Shown here: piece after piece, positions 31,904 to 40,023 of the stretch | How positions within the stretch are numbered: position 1 is the stretch's first letter | How the letters are laid out: each line of letters starts with the position of its first letter | Assembly (NCBI GenBank): GCA_903830725.1 | Contig: CAIKVH010000070.1 | Location: 62,001-126,000 of the forward strand | Length of the DNA: 64,000 nt | Reading direction: 5' to 3' | Origin: an uncultured Burkholderiales bacterium | GTDB taxonomy: Bacteria; Pseudomonadota; Gammaproteobacteria; Burkholderiales; Burkholderiaceae_C | Made by a program: the position numbers and the translations under genes | Notes under the pieces: generated by a model | What the model was told of the DNA's origin: nothing | The model's database searches: none | What the model saw: only the letters and a program-made list of their open reading frames with translations

Positions 31904-33001
31904 ATGCGCACCATTTTTAAAAGACATCTCCAGCAATTTGCCTACTCATTGAGCGTGATTTTTACTCTCTCATTTCCCCCTTCTCTTTACGCTCAAAAAT
32001 ACTCTGAGCCAGTCAGGGGGGTATGGACTCTGAAGAACTTTAAATTTCATACTGGAGATGTCTTGCCAGAGCTAAAAATTGGGTACATCACAATTGGGGA
32101 CCCGAAGGGTATACCCGTTGTGCTTTTACACGGCACAACCTCTTCAAGTCAGTCGATATTGAGTCCAGATTTCGGAGGCGAACTCTTCGGCCCTGGCCAA
32201 CCTCTTGACGCGAGTAAATACTTCATCATCCTGCCTGATTCAATTGCTTCTGGACGCTCTAGTAAGCCCTCCGATGGACTTCGCATGAAGTTCCCTCGTT
32301 ATGACTATTTAGACGTAGTGCACGCTCACTATCAAATGATTCACGACGGTTTTGGAGTGCAGCACCTCAGGCTTGTAATGGGCAACTCGATGGGAGGGAT
32401 GCAAACATGGCTTTGGGGAACTGAGTATCCACAATATATGGACGTTTTGGTCCCCATGGCTTCTATGCCCATAGAAATATCAGGCCGCAATTGGATGCTT
32501 AGGAGACTTTTGAGCGATGCCATTAGAAATGATCCCGATTGGCACCAAGGGGAGTACACGCAACAGCCCCAGGGAGTCAGGCGCGCGTCCATTTTCTTTG
32601 CCGTAGCAAGCAACGGCGGCGCTCAGGCTATCCAAGCTAAGGCACCGACTCGCGAGAAAGGCGACGCGCTGTTGGAGAAGATGGCGCAAGATTGGAATGA
32701 AGGGGACGCTAACGACTTGCTCTACAAATGGGAGTCTTCTGAGGACTTTAATCCTTCAAAGGATTTAGAAAAAATTAAAGCAAAAGTGCTCGCTATCAAC
32801 TCCGCAGATGATGAACGAAATCCACCACAACTCGGTGTAATGGAGCGGGAGCTTAAAAGAATTCCAAATGCGCAGTATTACCTTATTCCTGCGAGCGAGA
32901 AAACAATCGGTCACAGTACGGTTGGCCTAGCCAGACTTTGGAAGTCAAAATTAGACGAAATTCTTACGACTACTCCTAAAACGGAAGTTCCCCAAAGGTG
33001 A
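31904..33001 (+). CDS. exported alpha/beta hydrolase, homoserine-acetyltransferase-like fold
   Basis: A 365-residue protein with a signal peptide (FAYSLSVIFTLSFPPSLYAQ). The hydrolase core shows the oxyanion region VVLLHGTTSSSQS, the nucleophile S162 in MGNSMGGMQTWLWG, D302/D303 in AINSADDERNP and H337 in KTIGHSTVG. The closest relatives by pattern are MetX-like proteins, but a periplasmic location excludes methionine synthesis. An esterase or acyl hydrolase acting on an imported compound is more likely. Its stop overlaps the GTG start of a nucleoside-type permease (GTGA), so the two proteins are made together and should work on related molecules. Confidence 0.85.
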   Translation: MRTIFKRHLQQFAYSLSVIFTLSFPPSLYAQKYSEPVRGVWTLKNFKFHTGDVLPELKIGYITIGDPKGIPVVLLHGTTSSSQSILSPDFGGELFGPGQPLDASKYFIILPDSIASGRSSKPSDGLRMKFPRYDYLDVVHAHYQMIHDGFGVQHLRLVMGNSMGGMQTWLWGTEYPQYMDVLVPMASMPIEISGRNWMLRRLLSDAIRNDPDWHQGEYTQQPQGVRRASIFFAVASNGGAQAIQAKAPTREKGDALLEKMAQDWNEGDANDLLYKWESSEDFNPSKDLEKIKAKVLAINSADDERNPPQLGVMERELKRIPNAQYYLIPASEKTIGHSTVGLARLWKSKLDEILTTTPKTEVPQR

Positions 33002-34278
33002 TTGACTTTCAAATTGACGGACTACGACCGCTCATCGGTATGGGTTGCATTTTATTCGCCTCGTTTCTCGCGTCTGAGAATAAATCGGCTATTTCAGGTC
33101 GTAATTTATTGAAAGGCCTCTTGTTTCAATTTCTTCTGGCGCTTGTTTTACTGAAGGTTAGTTTATTTCAAAACATTTTTGTATTCTTGAATCAAGGCGT
33201 CTTAGCCGTCCAAGGCGCTACTCGAGCAGGGACTTCGCTTGTCTTTGGATATTTAGGGGGTGCTCCGACTCCCTTCGAGGTCACTGCCCCTGAGCATATG
33301 TTTATCCTCGGCATTCAAGCGCTACCCATGATATTGGTGTTCAGTGCACTGTCCGCTGTTCTGTATTATTGGCAGATTTTGCCAAAAATAGTGGGCCTAT
33401 TTGCGTGGATACTTGGACGCCTCTTTAAGATCGGTGGCGCTTGCAGTTTCGCAACTATTGCGACGGTTTTTGTCGGGATGGTGGAGGCCCCGCTGCTTAT
33501 CAACCCATACATAAGGAGCTTAACGCGTTCTGAGCTGCTAATTGTGATGAGCTCAGGAATGGCAACCCTATCAGGGACCGTTTTGGTTTTGTATGCCAGC
33601 TTTTTGCAAAATATTGTGCCTGCTGCGATAGGACATTTATTGGTAGGCTCCATCGTGAGTGCCCCGGTCTCTGTCATGTTGAGTCTAATGGTGGTTCCAC
33701 TGGTTCAAAATCCTCATGATTTAGACCCCAAATCAATTAAGTTGCAATTGCATTACAACGGTTTAATGGATGCCATCAGCTCCGGTACCCTTCAGGGCTT
33801 GAAGCTTTTATCCAATGTACTTGCCATGCTAATTGTTTTGATCGCTTTGGTTGCACTTGCCAATAGTTTTTTAACTTTGCTTCCCAACTGGAATGATGCT
33901 CCTATTTCTTTGCAGCGCATAGCAGGTATAGTCATGCAGCCCCTTGCTTGGAGCATAGGAATTGATTGGGTAGACACGCAAGCTGCGGGGCAGCTCTTAG
34001 GCACAAAACTAGTGCTCAACGAGTTCATAGCCTATCTTGACTTTAGTCGTCTTCCTCTGGATGCAATGAGCGATAAAAGCCGAGTGCTGATGACCTATCT
34101 TTTATGCGGTTTTGCAAATTTTGGAAGTCTAGGGATCGTGATTGCTGGGGTTGGTGCAATGGCCCCCTCTAGACGTGATGAAATTATCGAACTAGGGGGA
34201 CGGGCTTTGCTAGTAGGTACCTTGTCTACCTGCTTATCTTCTGCAGATGCTGCACTGATACTGTTTGGTTTTAATTAA
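32998..34278 (+). CDS. concentrative nucleoside transporter-family permease (CNT/NupC-like)
   Basis: A 426-residue polytopic protein of about ten helices. The CNT hallmarks are FVGMVEAPLLINPYIRSLTRSELLIVMSSGMATLSGTVLVLYASFL and the late EFIAYLDFSRLP plus LCGFANFGSLGIVIAGVGAM, which bind nucleoside and the coupling ion. The start is GTG inside the preceding gene's last codons, with no separate ribosome site, so translation depends on the upstream hydrolase. The protein probably imports a nucleoside or base, perhaps released by that hydrolase. The substitution MVEAPLL for the usual QTEAPLL may alter specificity. Confidence 0.88.
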   Translation: MIDFQIDGLRPLIGMGCILFASFLASENKSAISGRNLLKGLLFQFLLALVLLKVSLFQNIFVFLNQGVLAVQGATRAGTSLVFGYLGGAPTPFEVTAPEHMFILGIQALPMILVFSALSAVLYYWQILPKIVGLFAWILGRLFKIGGACSFATIATVFVGMVEAPLLINPYIRSLTRSELLIVMSSGMATLSGTVLVLYASFLQNIVPAAIGHLLVGSIVSAPVSVMLSLMVVPLVQNPHDLDPKSIKLQLHYNGLMDAISSGTLQGLKLLSNVLAMLIVLIALVALANSFLTLLPNWNDAPISLQRIAGIVMQPLAWSIGIDWVDTQAAGQLLGTKLVLNEFIAYLDFSRLPLDAMSDKSRVLMTYLLCGFANFGSLGIVIAGVGAMAPSRRDEIIELGGRALLVGTLSTCLSSADAALILFGFN

Positions 34279-34306
34279 TTCCCTCAGACTCCTGGGGACT
34301 GAAGGG

Positions 34307-35581
34307 TTAACCTTTGAATACCATCTCGGGGCGAATATCAGCAATGGACGCAGTGCCCATTTGTTTCATAGTCCCAGAGAGTTCCTCCTCCAGTAAAGCC
34401 AGGACTCGCTCAACCCCTGGTTGACCAAAAGCGCCTAGACCCCATAAGTAGGGACGGCCAACGCAGACAGCGTTAGCCCCAAGGGCAAGCGCCTTAAATA
34501 TGTCTGATCCCCTTCTAACTCCGCTGTCAAAGAGAATTGGAATTCTTTTTTTGATAGCTTTTGTTACCTCAGGCAAGCACTCAATTGCACCGCGTCCAGT
34601 ATCCTCGCTCCTACCTCCGTGGTTGGACACATGGACTCCGTCCACACCGTATTTGATACAAAGTAAAGCATCTTCCTCTGTAAGGACACCTTTAAGAATG
34701 ATTTTCATCTTTGTTGTGTCGCGCATGTGTTTTACAAACTCCCAGGTCATGTTTGCTGACTGTGAGCTCTTCACCCCACTCAGGTCGATGCCGTCGTAGT
34801 TAGGTCGTTCCTTCAGACTTCCGGGGCCATCGATATGGCAGGACGAACAGACCCTGGGATCCATACGTTTAAGCCTTTGGAAAGTCTCTTGGTTGCGACC
34901 GCCATTTCGGTCTATCGTGACTTCAAGCACCGGGCAACCCGCGCGTTCTACTCGTCGCACAACCTGCTTTGCTACATCTAGGCTAGAGGTTGCATAAAGT
35001 TGAAACCATGCCTCCCCGCCTCTTGCGGCTATAACGTCCTCGATGGTGGAGGCCCCTGCAGCTGACAGGATATTAAGGTGACCCCTTACTTTGGCAGCTC
35101 GGGCAACCGCTACTTCACCTTCGGGGTCATAAGCCTTATTGCCACCAGTAGGTGCTAGTATGATAGGCGTGCGCCATTTTGTGCCAAATAAGTTAATGGA
35201 CATATCGATGTTGGATACATCCCGCAACCGTCTAGGGCGAAGGGGAAATTTTTGAAATGAAGATCTGTTGGCTCTTAGGGTAACCTCATCATCTACGCCA
35301 GATGCCATGTAACCAAAATGGGCGTGAGGGACATTTTTAAAAGCCACCGGTTCAAAGTCAAATACATTCACTGCATCTTTAGGGTTTGTGATCAAGTCAT
35401 TGGGGAGTTCAGCAGGCCAGACGGCGGGGTCGGCGCGCTTTATAAAACTCTGTGCATTGGCATATCCAGCAGGAGTGAGGGAGAGAAGGGGGCTTGCACT
35501 TAGCCACTTGATGAAATGGCGTCGATCGTCATTCTTCGATGCATCTGGATCGGTATGTGAATTAGCGCTCATAAGTGACAT
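34307..35581 (-). CDS. Tat-exported FMN alpha-hydroxy-acid dehydrogenase with CxxCH motif
   Basis: A 424-residue member of the lactate/glycolate oxidase family. Unlike its relatives it begins with a twin-arginine signal (DDRRHFIKWLSAS...AGYANAQS, RR at 20-21), so it should fold with FMN and be exported. The catalytic histidine (H321, VSNHGGRSEDTG) and FMN phosphate loop (LFDSGVRRGSDIFKALALGANAVCVGR) are intact. In the variable loop after VTIDRNGGRNQE lies CSSCH (245-249), a c-type heme attachment motif or a metal/disulfide site. It may pass electrons to a periplasmic cytochrome. It converges with the CNT permease gene. The substrate is unknown. Confidence 0.87.
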   Translation of the reverse strand: MSLMSANSHTDPDASKNDDRRHFIKWLSASPLLSLTPAGYANAQSFIKRADPAVWPAELPNDLITNPKDAVNVFDFEPVAFKNVPHAHFGYMASGVDDEVTLRANRSSFQKFPLRPRRLRDVSNIDMSINLFGTKWRTPIILAPTGGNKAYDPEGEVAVARAAKVRGHLNILSAAGASTIEDVIAARGGEAWFQLYATSSLDVAKQVVRRVERAGCPVLEVTIDRNGGRNQETFQRLKRMDPRVCSSCHIDGPGSLKERPNYDGIDLSGVKSSQSANMTWEFVKHMRDTTKMKIILKGVLTEEDALLCIKYGVDGVHVSNHGGRSEDTGRGAIECLPEVTKAIKKRIPILFDSGVRRGSDIFKALALGANAVCVGRPYLWGLGAFGQPGVERVLALLEEELSGTMKQMGTASIADIRPEMVFKG

Positions 35582-35760
35582 CCTTCGGCTTGTGATTTAA
35601 AAGATAATGAAACAGTTCTTTAATGCTCAAAATAGATTGCAATGGTCCATAATAGTGTCCATTACAAAGGTAACAGATTTTGGAAATTCATCTATTATCG
35701 AAAACACCATATTTACACGGCACAAAGAGAATTTTTTTCGAATTTAATATTTTTTAGAAA

Positions 35761-37620
35761 TTGATTTTAGAAACTCACCTTAAGCTAGCTCTGGCACTTT
35801 ATGCCAGCTCAGATCTAGAGCAAAGTAAGAAAATTTTCACGGAAATCATTCTTATTGATCCCGAAAATTTAGATGCGCTAATCCATTTGGGTCGTATTGC
35901 AGCCAGAAACAAATCCCTACCTGAGGCATGCCATTGGCTAAGCCAAGCAGCGACCTTACCGGGTGTTGATGCGCAAGTGCATTTTGAACTTGGGTGCTTT
36001 CTTGAATTACAAGCTAAGACAAAGCAAGACTTAGAGTTAGCACTTCAGAGCTATAACTGTGCAACTGAGCTAGACATGAATCATCATGCAGCTTTCTTTA
36101 ATAAGGCTAATGTTCATAAACGTTTAGGTGAAATAGAAAAAGCTCTACATGCTTATAACGCTGCAATTTTGATTAATGCTTTTGATCCGTATTATTTAAA
36201 CAACCGAGGAGATTTATTGCTAAATTTGAGAAGTCTGCCGTTTGCACTTCAAGATTTTCAAAAAGCAATTGAATTGGAGCCCAGTATTTCCTACTTTCAC
36301 GATAACCGAGGAAATGCATTGAAGGAATTAAAGCAGTATGAAGATTCTGCTTTATCATTTAAAAGATCACTAGCTATAGATCCAGAAAATGCCTTCACTT
36401 ACAATAATTTTGGAAGTCTTTTTTTAGATCGTGAAATTTGGGATAAAGCGCTTGCTTGTTTTGAGATGGCGCTTCGGATTGATCCTGCATTTTTTTACGC
36501 ATACTACAACAAAGGACTTCTTTATCAAAAGTTTAACCTCTTAGATCAAGCACTAGTCAGTTACGAAAAAGCGTTACTCATCAATCCTTTTTCATTTGAC
36601 GTGAGTTGGAATATATCTATTATTCAACTCTTACAGGGGGATTTGAAAAGAGGCTTGATCGGGTATGAAGAGCGCATGCGCCTGCCTGAGAGCCGAGTGT
36701 ATTTGCCTAAAACAAGAAAAACTTATCTAAAACAAGGTTTGGAGTTCGAGCGGTTATTTGTTTGGAATGAACACGGGTTGGGCAACGAAATATTTTTTGC
36801 AAATTTCTTAAGACATCCTTCTCTGGCCTCTAAGAAAATCATCGCCAAATTTGATGTAAGACTACTTGGGTTGCTACGTCATTCATTTCAATCAAATACA
36901 AACATACGATTCATAACGGATACTGAGGAAATAAGTGAGGACCAGTATGATGCTCACATTGGAATGGCTAGTCTTCCCCGCTACCTTGGCGTTGAAGTGA
37001 ATCAAGCGCATGTCTGGGGGGCGCCATATCTCAGTTTGCCTGTGCAGTGGCACGAAGAGACAATAAAATTACGACTCGCGCAGGCTCAAGCACAGTCACA
37101 GTCACAGTCACAGGGTTCCATCGCCGAAGTTAAGAAGTTAGTGGTGGGTATTTCATGGAAAAGCGTTAATCAAAAGACGGGAGCTAGACGCTCAATTGCA
37201 CTGGAGCAGTTACTAACGGTTTTTAATGATCTGCCCATTCAGTTGATAAATTTGCAATACGGGGACGTAAGTCAAGAGATCCAAGAAGCTGTTGCTAACC
37301 AAATATCCAAGCCACAACCACACATCCTGCAATTTGAAGAGATCGATAACTTTTCAGATATAAGTGGTCTTGCCGAACTTGTTAAAAGCTGTGATTTAGT
37401 AATTAGTGTTGATAATTCGACTCTTCATCTTGCAAGTGCCTTTGGCAAGCCAACTCTGGCTCTCATATCTTTCGTGCCCGACTGGCGTTGGTTTTTGGAG
37501 CGTATTGATAGTCCTTGGTACAGGAACACCAAACTTTATCGCCAATTGAAATCGGGAAGTTGGTCGAAACCGTTAGAATTACTCAGAGCCGACTTGGAGC
37601 GCGTTGTTTCAACCCTTTGA
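35761..37620 (+). CDS. TPR-repeat protein with C-terminal glycosyltransferase-like domain
   Basis: A 619-residue protein. Residues ~1-290 contain about seven tetratricopeptide repeats (for example AAFFNKANVHKRLGEIEKALHAYNAAILINA). The C-terminal half (VVGISWKSVNQKTGARRSIALEQLL, then LVKSCDLVISVDNSTLHLASAFGKPTLALISFVPDWRW) resembles the GT-B glycosyltransferase-9/O-GlcNAc-transferase-like domain common after TPRs in proteobacteria. It may glycosylate protein or surface sugars. The start is a TTG directly after an in-frame stop, with no ribosome site, so the true N-terminus is uncertain. A CAGTCA microsatellite encodes AQAQSQSQSQ near residue 445. There is no signal peptide. Confidence 0.78.
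   Translation: MILETHLKLALALYASSDLEQSKKIFTEIILIDPENLDALIHLGRIAARNKSLPEACHWLSQAATLPGVDAQVHFELGCFLELQAKTKQDLELALQSYNCATELDMNHHAAFFNKANVHKRLGEIEKALHAYNAAILINAFDPYYLNNRGDLLLNLRSLPFALQDFQKAIELEPSISYFHDNRGNALKELKQYEDSALSFKRSLAIDPENAFTYNNFGSLFLDREIWDKALACFEMALRIDPAFFYAYYNKGLLYQKFNLLDQALVSYEKALLINPFSFDVSWNISIIQLLQGDLKRGLIGYEERMRLPESRVYLPKTRKTYLKQGLEFERLFVWNEHGLGNEIFFANFLRHPSLASKKIIAKFDVRLLGLLRHSFQSNTNIRFITDTEEISEDQYDAHIGMASLPRYLGVEVNQAHVWGAPYLSLPVQWHEETIKLRLAQAQAQSQSQSQGSIAEVKKLVVGISWKSVNQKTGARRSIALEQLLTVFNDLPIQLINLQYGDVSQEIQEAVANQISKPQPHILQFEEIDNFSDISGLAELVKSCDLVISVDNSTLHLASAFGKPTLALISFVPDWRWFLERIDSPWYRNTKLYRQLKSGSWSKPLELLRADLERVVSTL
37085..37115 (+). repeat. CAGTCA microsatellite in the TPR protein gene
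   Basis: Tandem CAGTCA units, preceded by CAGGCTCAAGCA, encode a Gln/Ser/Ala linker. The unit is six bases, so length changes keep the frame. Confidence 0.7.
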
Positions 37621-37697
37621 GGGGCATTGGTTGTTTTAGAATAACCAGTGAAGCCTTTCAATGAACAAGTTTAGTTTTTATGAATTGAGTTTGAAAT

Positions 37698-38324
37698 ATG
37701 ACAATACAGTTATTTGCATTTGACACCCCAAACGGACGAAAAATCTCTATTGCGCTGGAGGAGATGGGTCTAGATTACACTGCGCATATTGTTGATATTA
37801 CAAAAGACGATCAATTCAAACCTGATTTTTTAGCCATCAGCCCCAACAACAAAATTCCCGCCATCATTGATTCTGAGGGGCCAGAGGGGAAACCCGTCTC
37901 CGTATTTGAGTCTGGGGCAATTTTGATTTACCTGGCCGAGAAAACGGGTAAGTTTATGCCCGCTATGTCAAACCAACGCGTAGCCGTTCTCGAATGGCTG
38001 ATGTTTCAAATGGGAGGTTTTGGTCCAGCACCCGGGCAAGTTCATCATTTTATTGGTTTAGAGAACAAGGAGGATCAACGCTACGGATTAAACCGATTTA
38101 TGACAGAGACGAAGCGTTTATACAAAGTCATGAATCAAAGACTTGCGGATCGGGCTTATTTTGCAGATGAATTATCGATCGCTGACTTTGCAATACTAGG
38201 TTGGGTTTGGAGGCACCCCAGGCACCAAATCGATTTAGACGATTATCCTAATGTGAAGCGTTGGTACGAAATGATGATGGCACGCCCTGGGGTTGAGCGA
38301 GGTTTTGCTGTTAAATTGCGTTAA
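37698..38324 (+). CDS. glutathione transferase-like disulfide reductase (YfcG/YghU type)
   Basis: A 208-residue protein of the Nu-class GST group. It starts MTIQLFAFDTPNGRKISIALEEMGLDY, where TPNGRK is the YfcG-like active-site motif. NNKIPAIID and VFESGAILIYLAEKTG bind glutathione. The C-terminal helical domain shows WLMFQMGGFGPAPGQVHHF and ELSIADFAILGW. Members reduce small disulfides with glutathione rather than conjugate substrates. It follows the TPR gene by 77 bases, a gap holding a CATTGGTT/AACCAGTG hairpin, and probably has its own transcript. Confidence 0.9.
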   Translation: MTIQLFAFDTPNGRKISIALEEMGLDYTAHIVDITKDDQFKPDFLAISPNNKIPAIIDSEGPEGKPVSVFESGAILIYLAEKTGKFMPAMSNQRVAVLEWLMFQMGGFGPAPGQVHHFIGLENKEDQRYGLNRFMTETKRLYKVMNQRLADRAYFADELSIADFAILGWVWRHPRHQIDLDDYPNVKRWYEMMMARPGVERGFAVKLR

Positions 38325-38355
38325 TGAATGTGGACTTTGCGTTCACAGCTAAGTT

Positions 38356-38850
38356 TTAGTTACGTATGCATCTGCCCTCAGCGATCGTGAAATATTTTTC
38401 CCGCTGAGTCTCAATAGTTGAAGTTCTAGTCATTGCTCCAGTATTTAAATCTATTTCTAAATTTGCGGTTCTGATTTCTCTGTGAGTTTCTCCTCCTCCT
38501 AGATTTCTAATGAACTGTGCGTACATAGTAGATGATAGATTTTCATCCGTAATTGCTACGGAAGTTCTTAATAGATTGTTATTTAAATTAGAGTAATTAG
38601 AGGTTTGACCATCTATTGTGTCTTGTATTACCTCTTTTGAAACTGTTTTCCCATTAACGGTTGTTTTAATGACTTGCGGCTTGTTTTTTTCATATTCAAG
38701 AATTTCAGTGTAAGAATCATTTCCAGCAAATTTCACTTTGTTACGGTAGGACTCATAGTGACTAACACATTTGAGTGACTCTGCGATTGTATTGGGTAGC
38801 CAGCAAAAGCAAATTCCTAGTATTAGCCAAATTTTATAATTTGCGATCAA
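38356..38850 (-). CDS. hypothetical secreted protein (164 aa)
   Basis: No family is recognised. A signal peptide (IWLILGICFCWLPNTIAES) precedes a polar, Asn/Thr/Glu-rich body with only two cysteines in the mature chain (LKCVSHYES near the start and EGRCIRN at the end), likely joined by a disulfide. The pattern of short charged strands (KPQVIKTTVNGKTVSKEV, NLEIDLNTGAMTRTSTIET) suggests a small beta-rich periplasmic domain. The gene is AT-rich compared with its neighbours. It lies alone between a convergent GST gene and a Bug-receptor gene. Confidence 0.6.
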   Translation of the reverse strand: MIANYKIWLILGICFCWLPNTIAESLKCVSHYESYRNKVKFAGNDSYTEILEYEKNKPQVIKTTVNGKTVSKEVIQDTIDGQTSNYSNLNNNLLRTSVAITDENLSSTMYAQFIRNLGGGETHREIRTANLEIDLNTGAMTRTSTIETQREKYFTIAEGRCIRN

Positions 38851-38902
38851 TGCTGTTTCCCTTTTCTTGTTTACTCATTTTCGAAATTTAAGGCCAAACT
38901 AT

Positions 38903-39967
38903 TTAATCTGAAGAAATGTTAGCCTGTTTAATTAAGGATTGATATCTTGCAAGTTGGGCTTTTAGCATAATAGCCAACTCTCCCGAATTAACCCCACGAG
39001 GTGTTAAACCTTGAGCAATCAGTTGGTCGATCACCGCTTTATCTTTTAATGCTTTATTTATTTCGTTGTCTAGAATTTTTATAGCATTTTTGGGCATGCC
39101 GCTTGGTGCCATTAAGGCGAACCAAGAGTTGAACTCAAAACCGCTTAGTCCTGATTCTGAAACAGTAGGGATATCTGCAAACTGGGGCAGACGGGTTGGA
39201 GTTGAGACAGCGATGATGCGCAATTTTCCGGCCTTGGCAAGCGCTGTGACTGTTGCCAGTCCTATGAAAGCTGCATCCACTTCAGAGGCCGCAACTGCAA
39301 CTGCTGCCTGTGTGGCGCCTTTATAGGGGACATGCATCATGGATATTTTTGCTTGGTTGGCAAAAAGCTCCATAGATATATGTTGTGGACTACCGTTTCC
39401 CCCCGAAGAAAATGTTAAGGGTGTAGCGTTGCGCTTAGCCTTAGCAATTAAATCAGCAGCATTTTTAATGCTTGATTCAAATGGAACAACCAAACCCCAT
39501 TCGACAGTTGCAACTAAAGAGACGGGATCAAAGTCTCGCAGAATATCCCAAGGCATTTTGGACTGTAAGTTAGGGAGAACAGTCATGATGCTGTCGTTAA
39601 ATCCTCCCAATGTATATCCATCGGGAGCTGATTTGGCTACGTGATCCGCGCCAATCAATCCAGCTGCGCCGGGTTGGTTGTCAATTGCAATCCCCATCCC
39701 TAGGCTCGTGGAAACTTTTTGCATAACGATTCGGGCAGCACTATCAACTGCGCTCCCAGCGGCAAGCGGTATGATGAGTTTGATTGGCTTATTGGGATAG
39801 TCTTTGGTTGAAATATCTTTTAGGGAAACATCTTTTGTTGAAACATCCTTGGCTGGCAAGTCTTTGAGATTGGAATCACTGGCCCCAATGGCATTTAGGC
39901 TCAAGCCTGTTACCGCGGCGCCAAGGGATCCTTGGATTAAGTTTCTTCTAGTGATTTTGTTTAGCAT
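38903..39967 (-). CDS. Bug/TctC-family solute receptor with Tat-like signal and KDVS repeats
   Basis: A 354-residue periplasmic binding protein. The N-terminus ITRRNLIQGSLGAAVTGL has a twin-arginine pattern. Between it and the mature domain is an unusual repeat of five-residue units (KDLPA-KDVST-KDVSL-KDIST-KDYPN) that lengthens the linker. Family motifs are YPNKPIKLIIPLAAGSAVDSAARIV, IDNQPGAAGLIGADHVAKSAPDGYTL, MMHVPYKGATQAAVAVAASEVDAAF and IPTVSESGLSGFEFNSWFALMAPSG. It is followed upstream on the same strand by Ldh-family and racemase-like genes, so it may deliver their hydroxy- or amino-acid substrate. Confidence 0.9.
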   Translation of the reverse strand: MLNKITRRNLIQGSLGAAVTGLSLNAIGASDSNLKDLPAKDVSTKDVSLKDISTKDYPNKPIKLIIPLAAGSAVDSAARIVMQKVSTSLGMGIAIDNQPGAAGLIGADHVAKSAPDGYTLGGFNDSIMTVLPNLQSKMPWDILRDFDPVSLVATVEWGLVVPFESSIKNAADLIAKAKRNATPLTFSSGGNGSPQHISMELFANQAKISMMHVPYKGATQAAVAVAASEVDAAFIGLATVTALAKAGKLRIIAVSTPTRLPQFADIPTVSESGLSGFEFNSWFALMAPSGMPKNAIKILDNEINKALKDKAVIDQLIAQGLTPRGVNSGELAIMLKAQLARYQSLIKQANISSD

Positions 39968-40023
39968 AAACTTTGGAACCTGTATGAAATGATAAATCTA
40001 TTACTTAATGAGTTGAAATTAAA

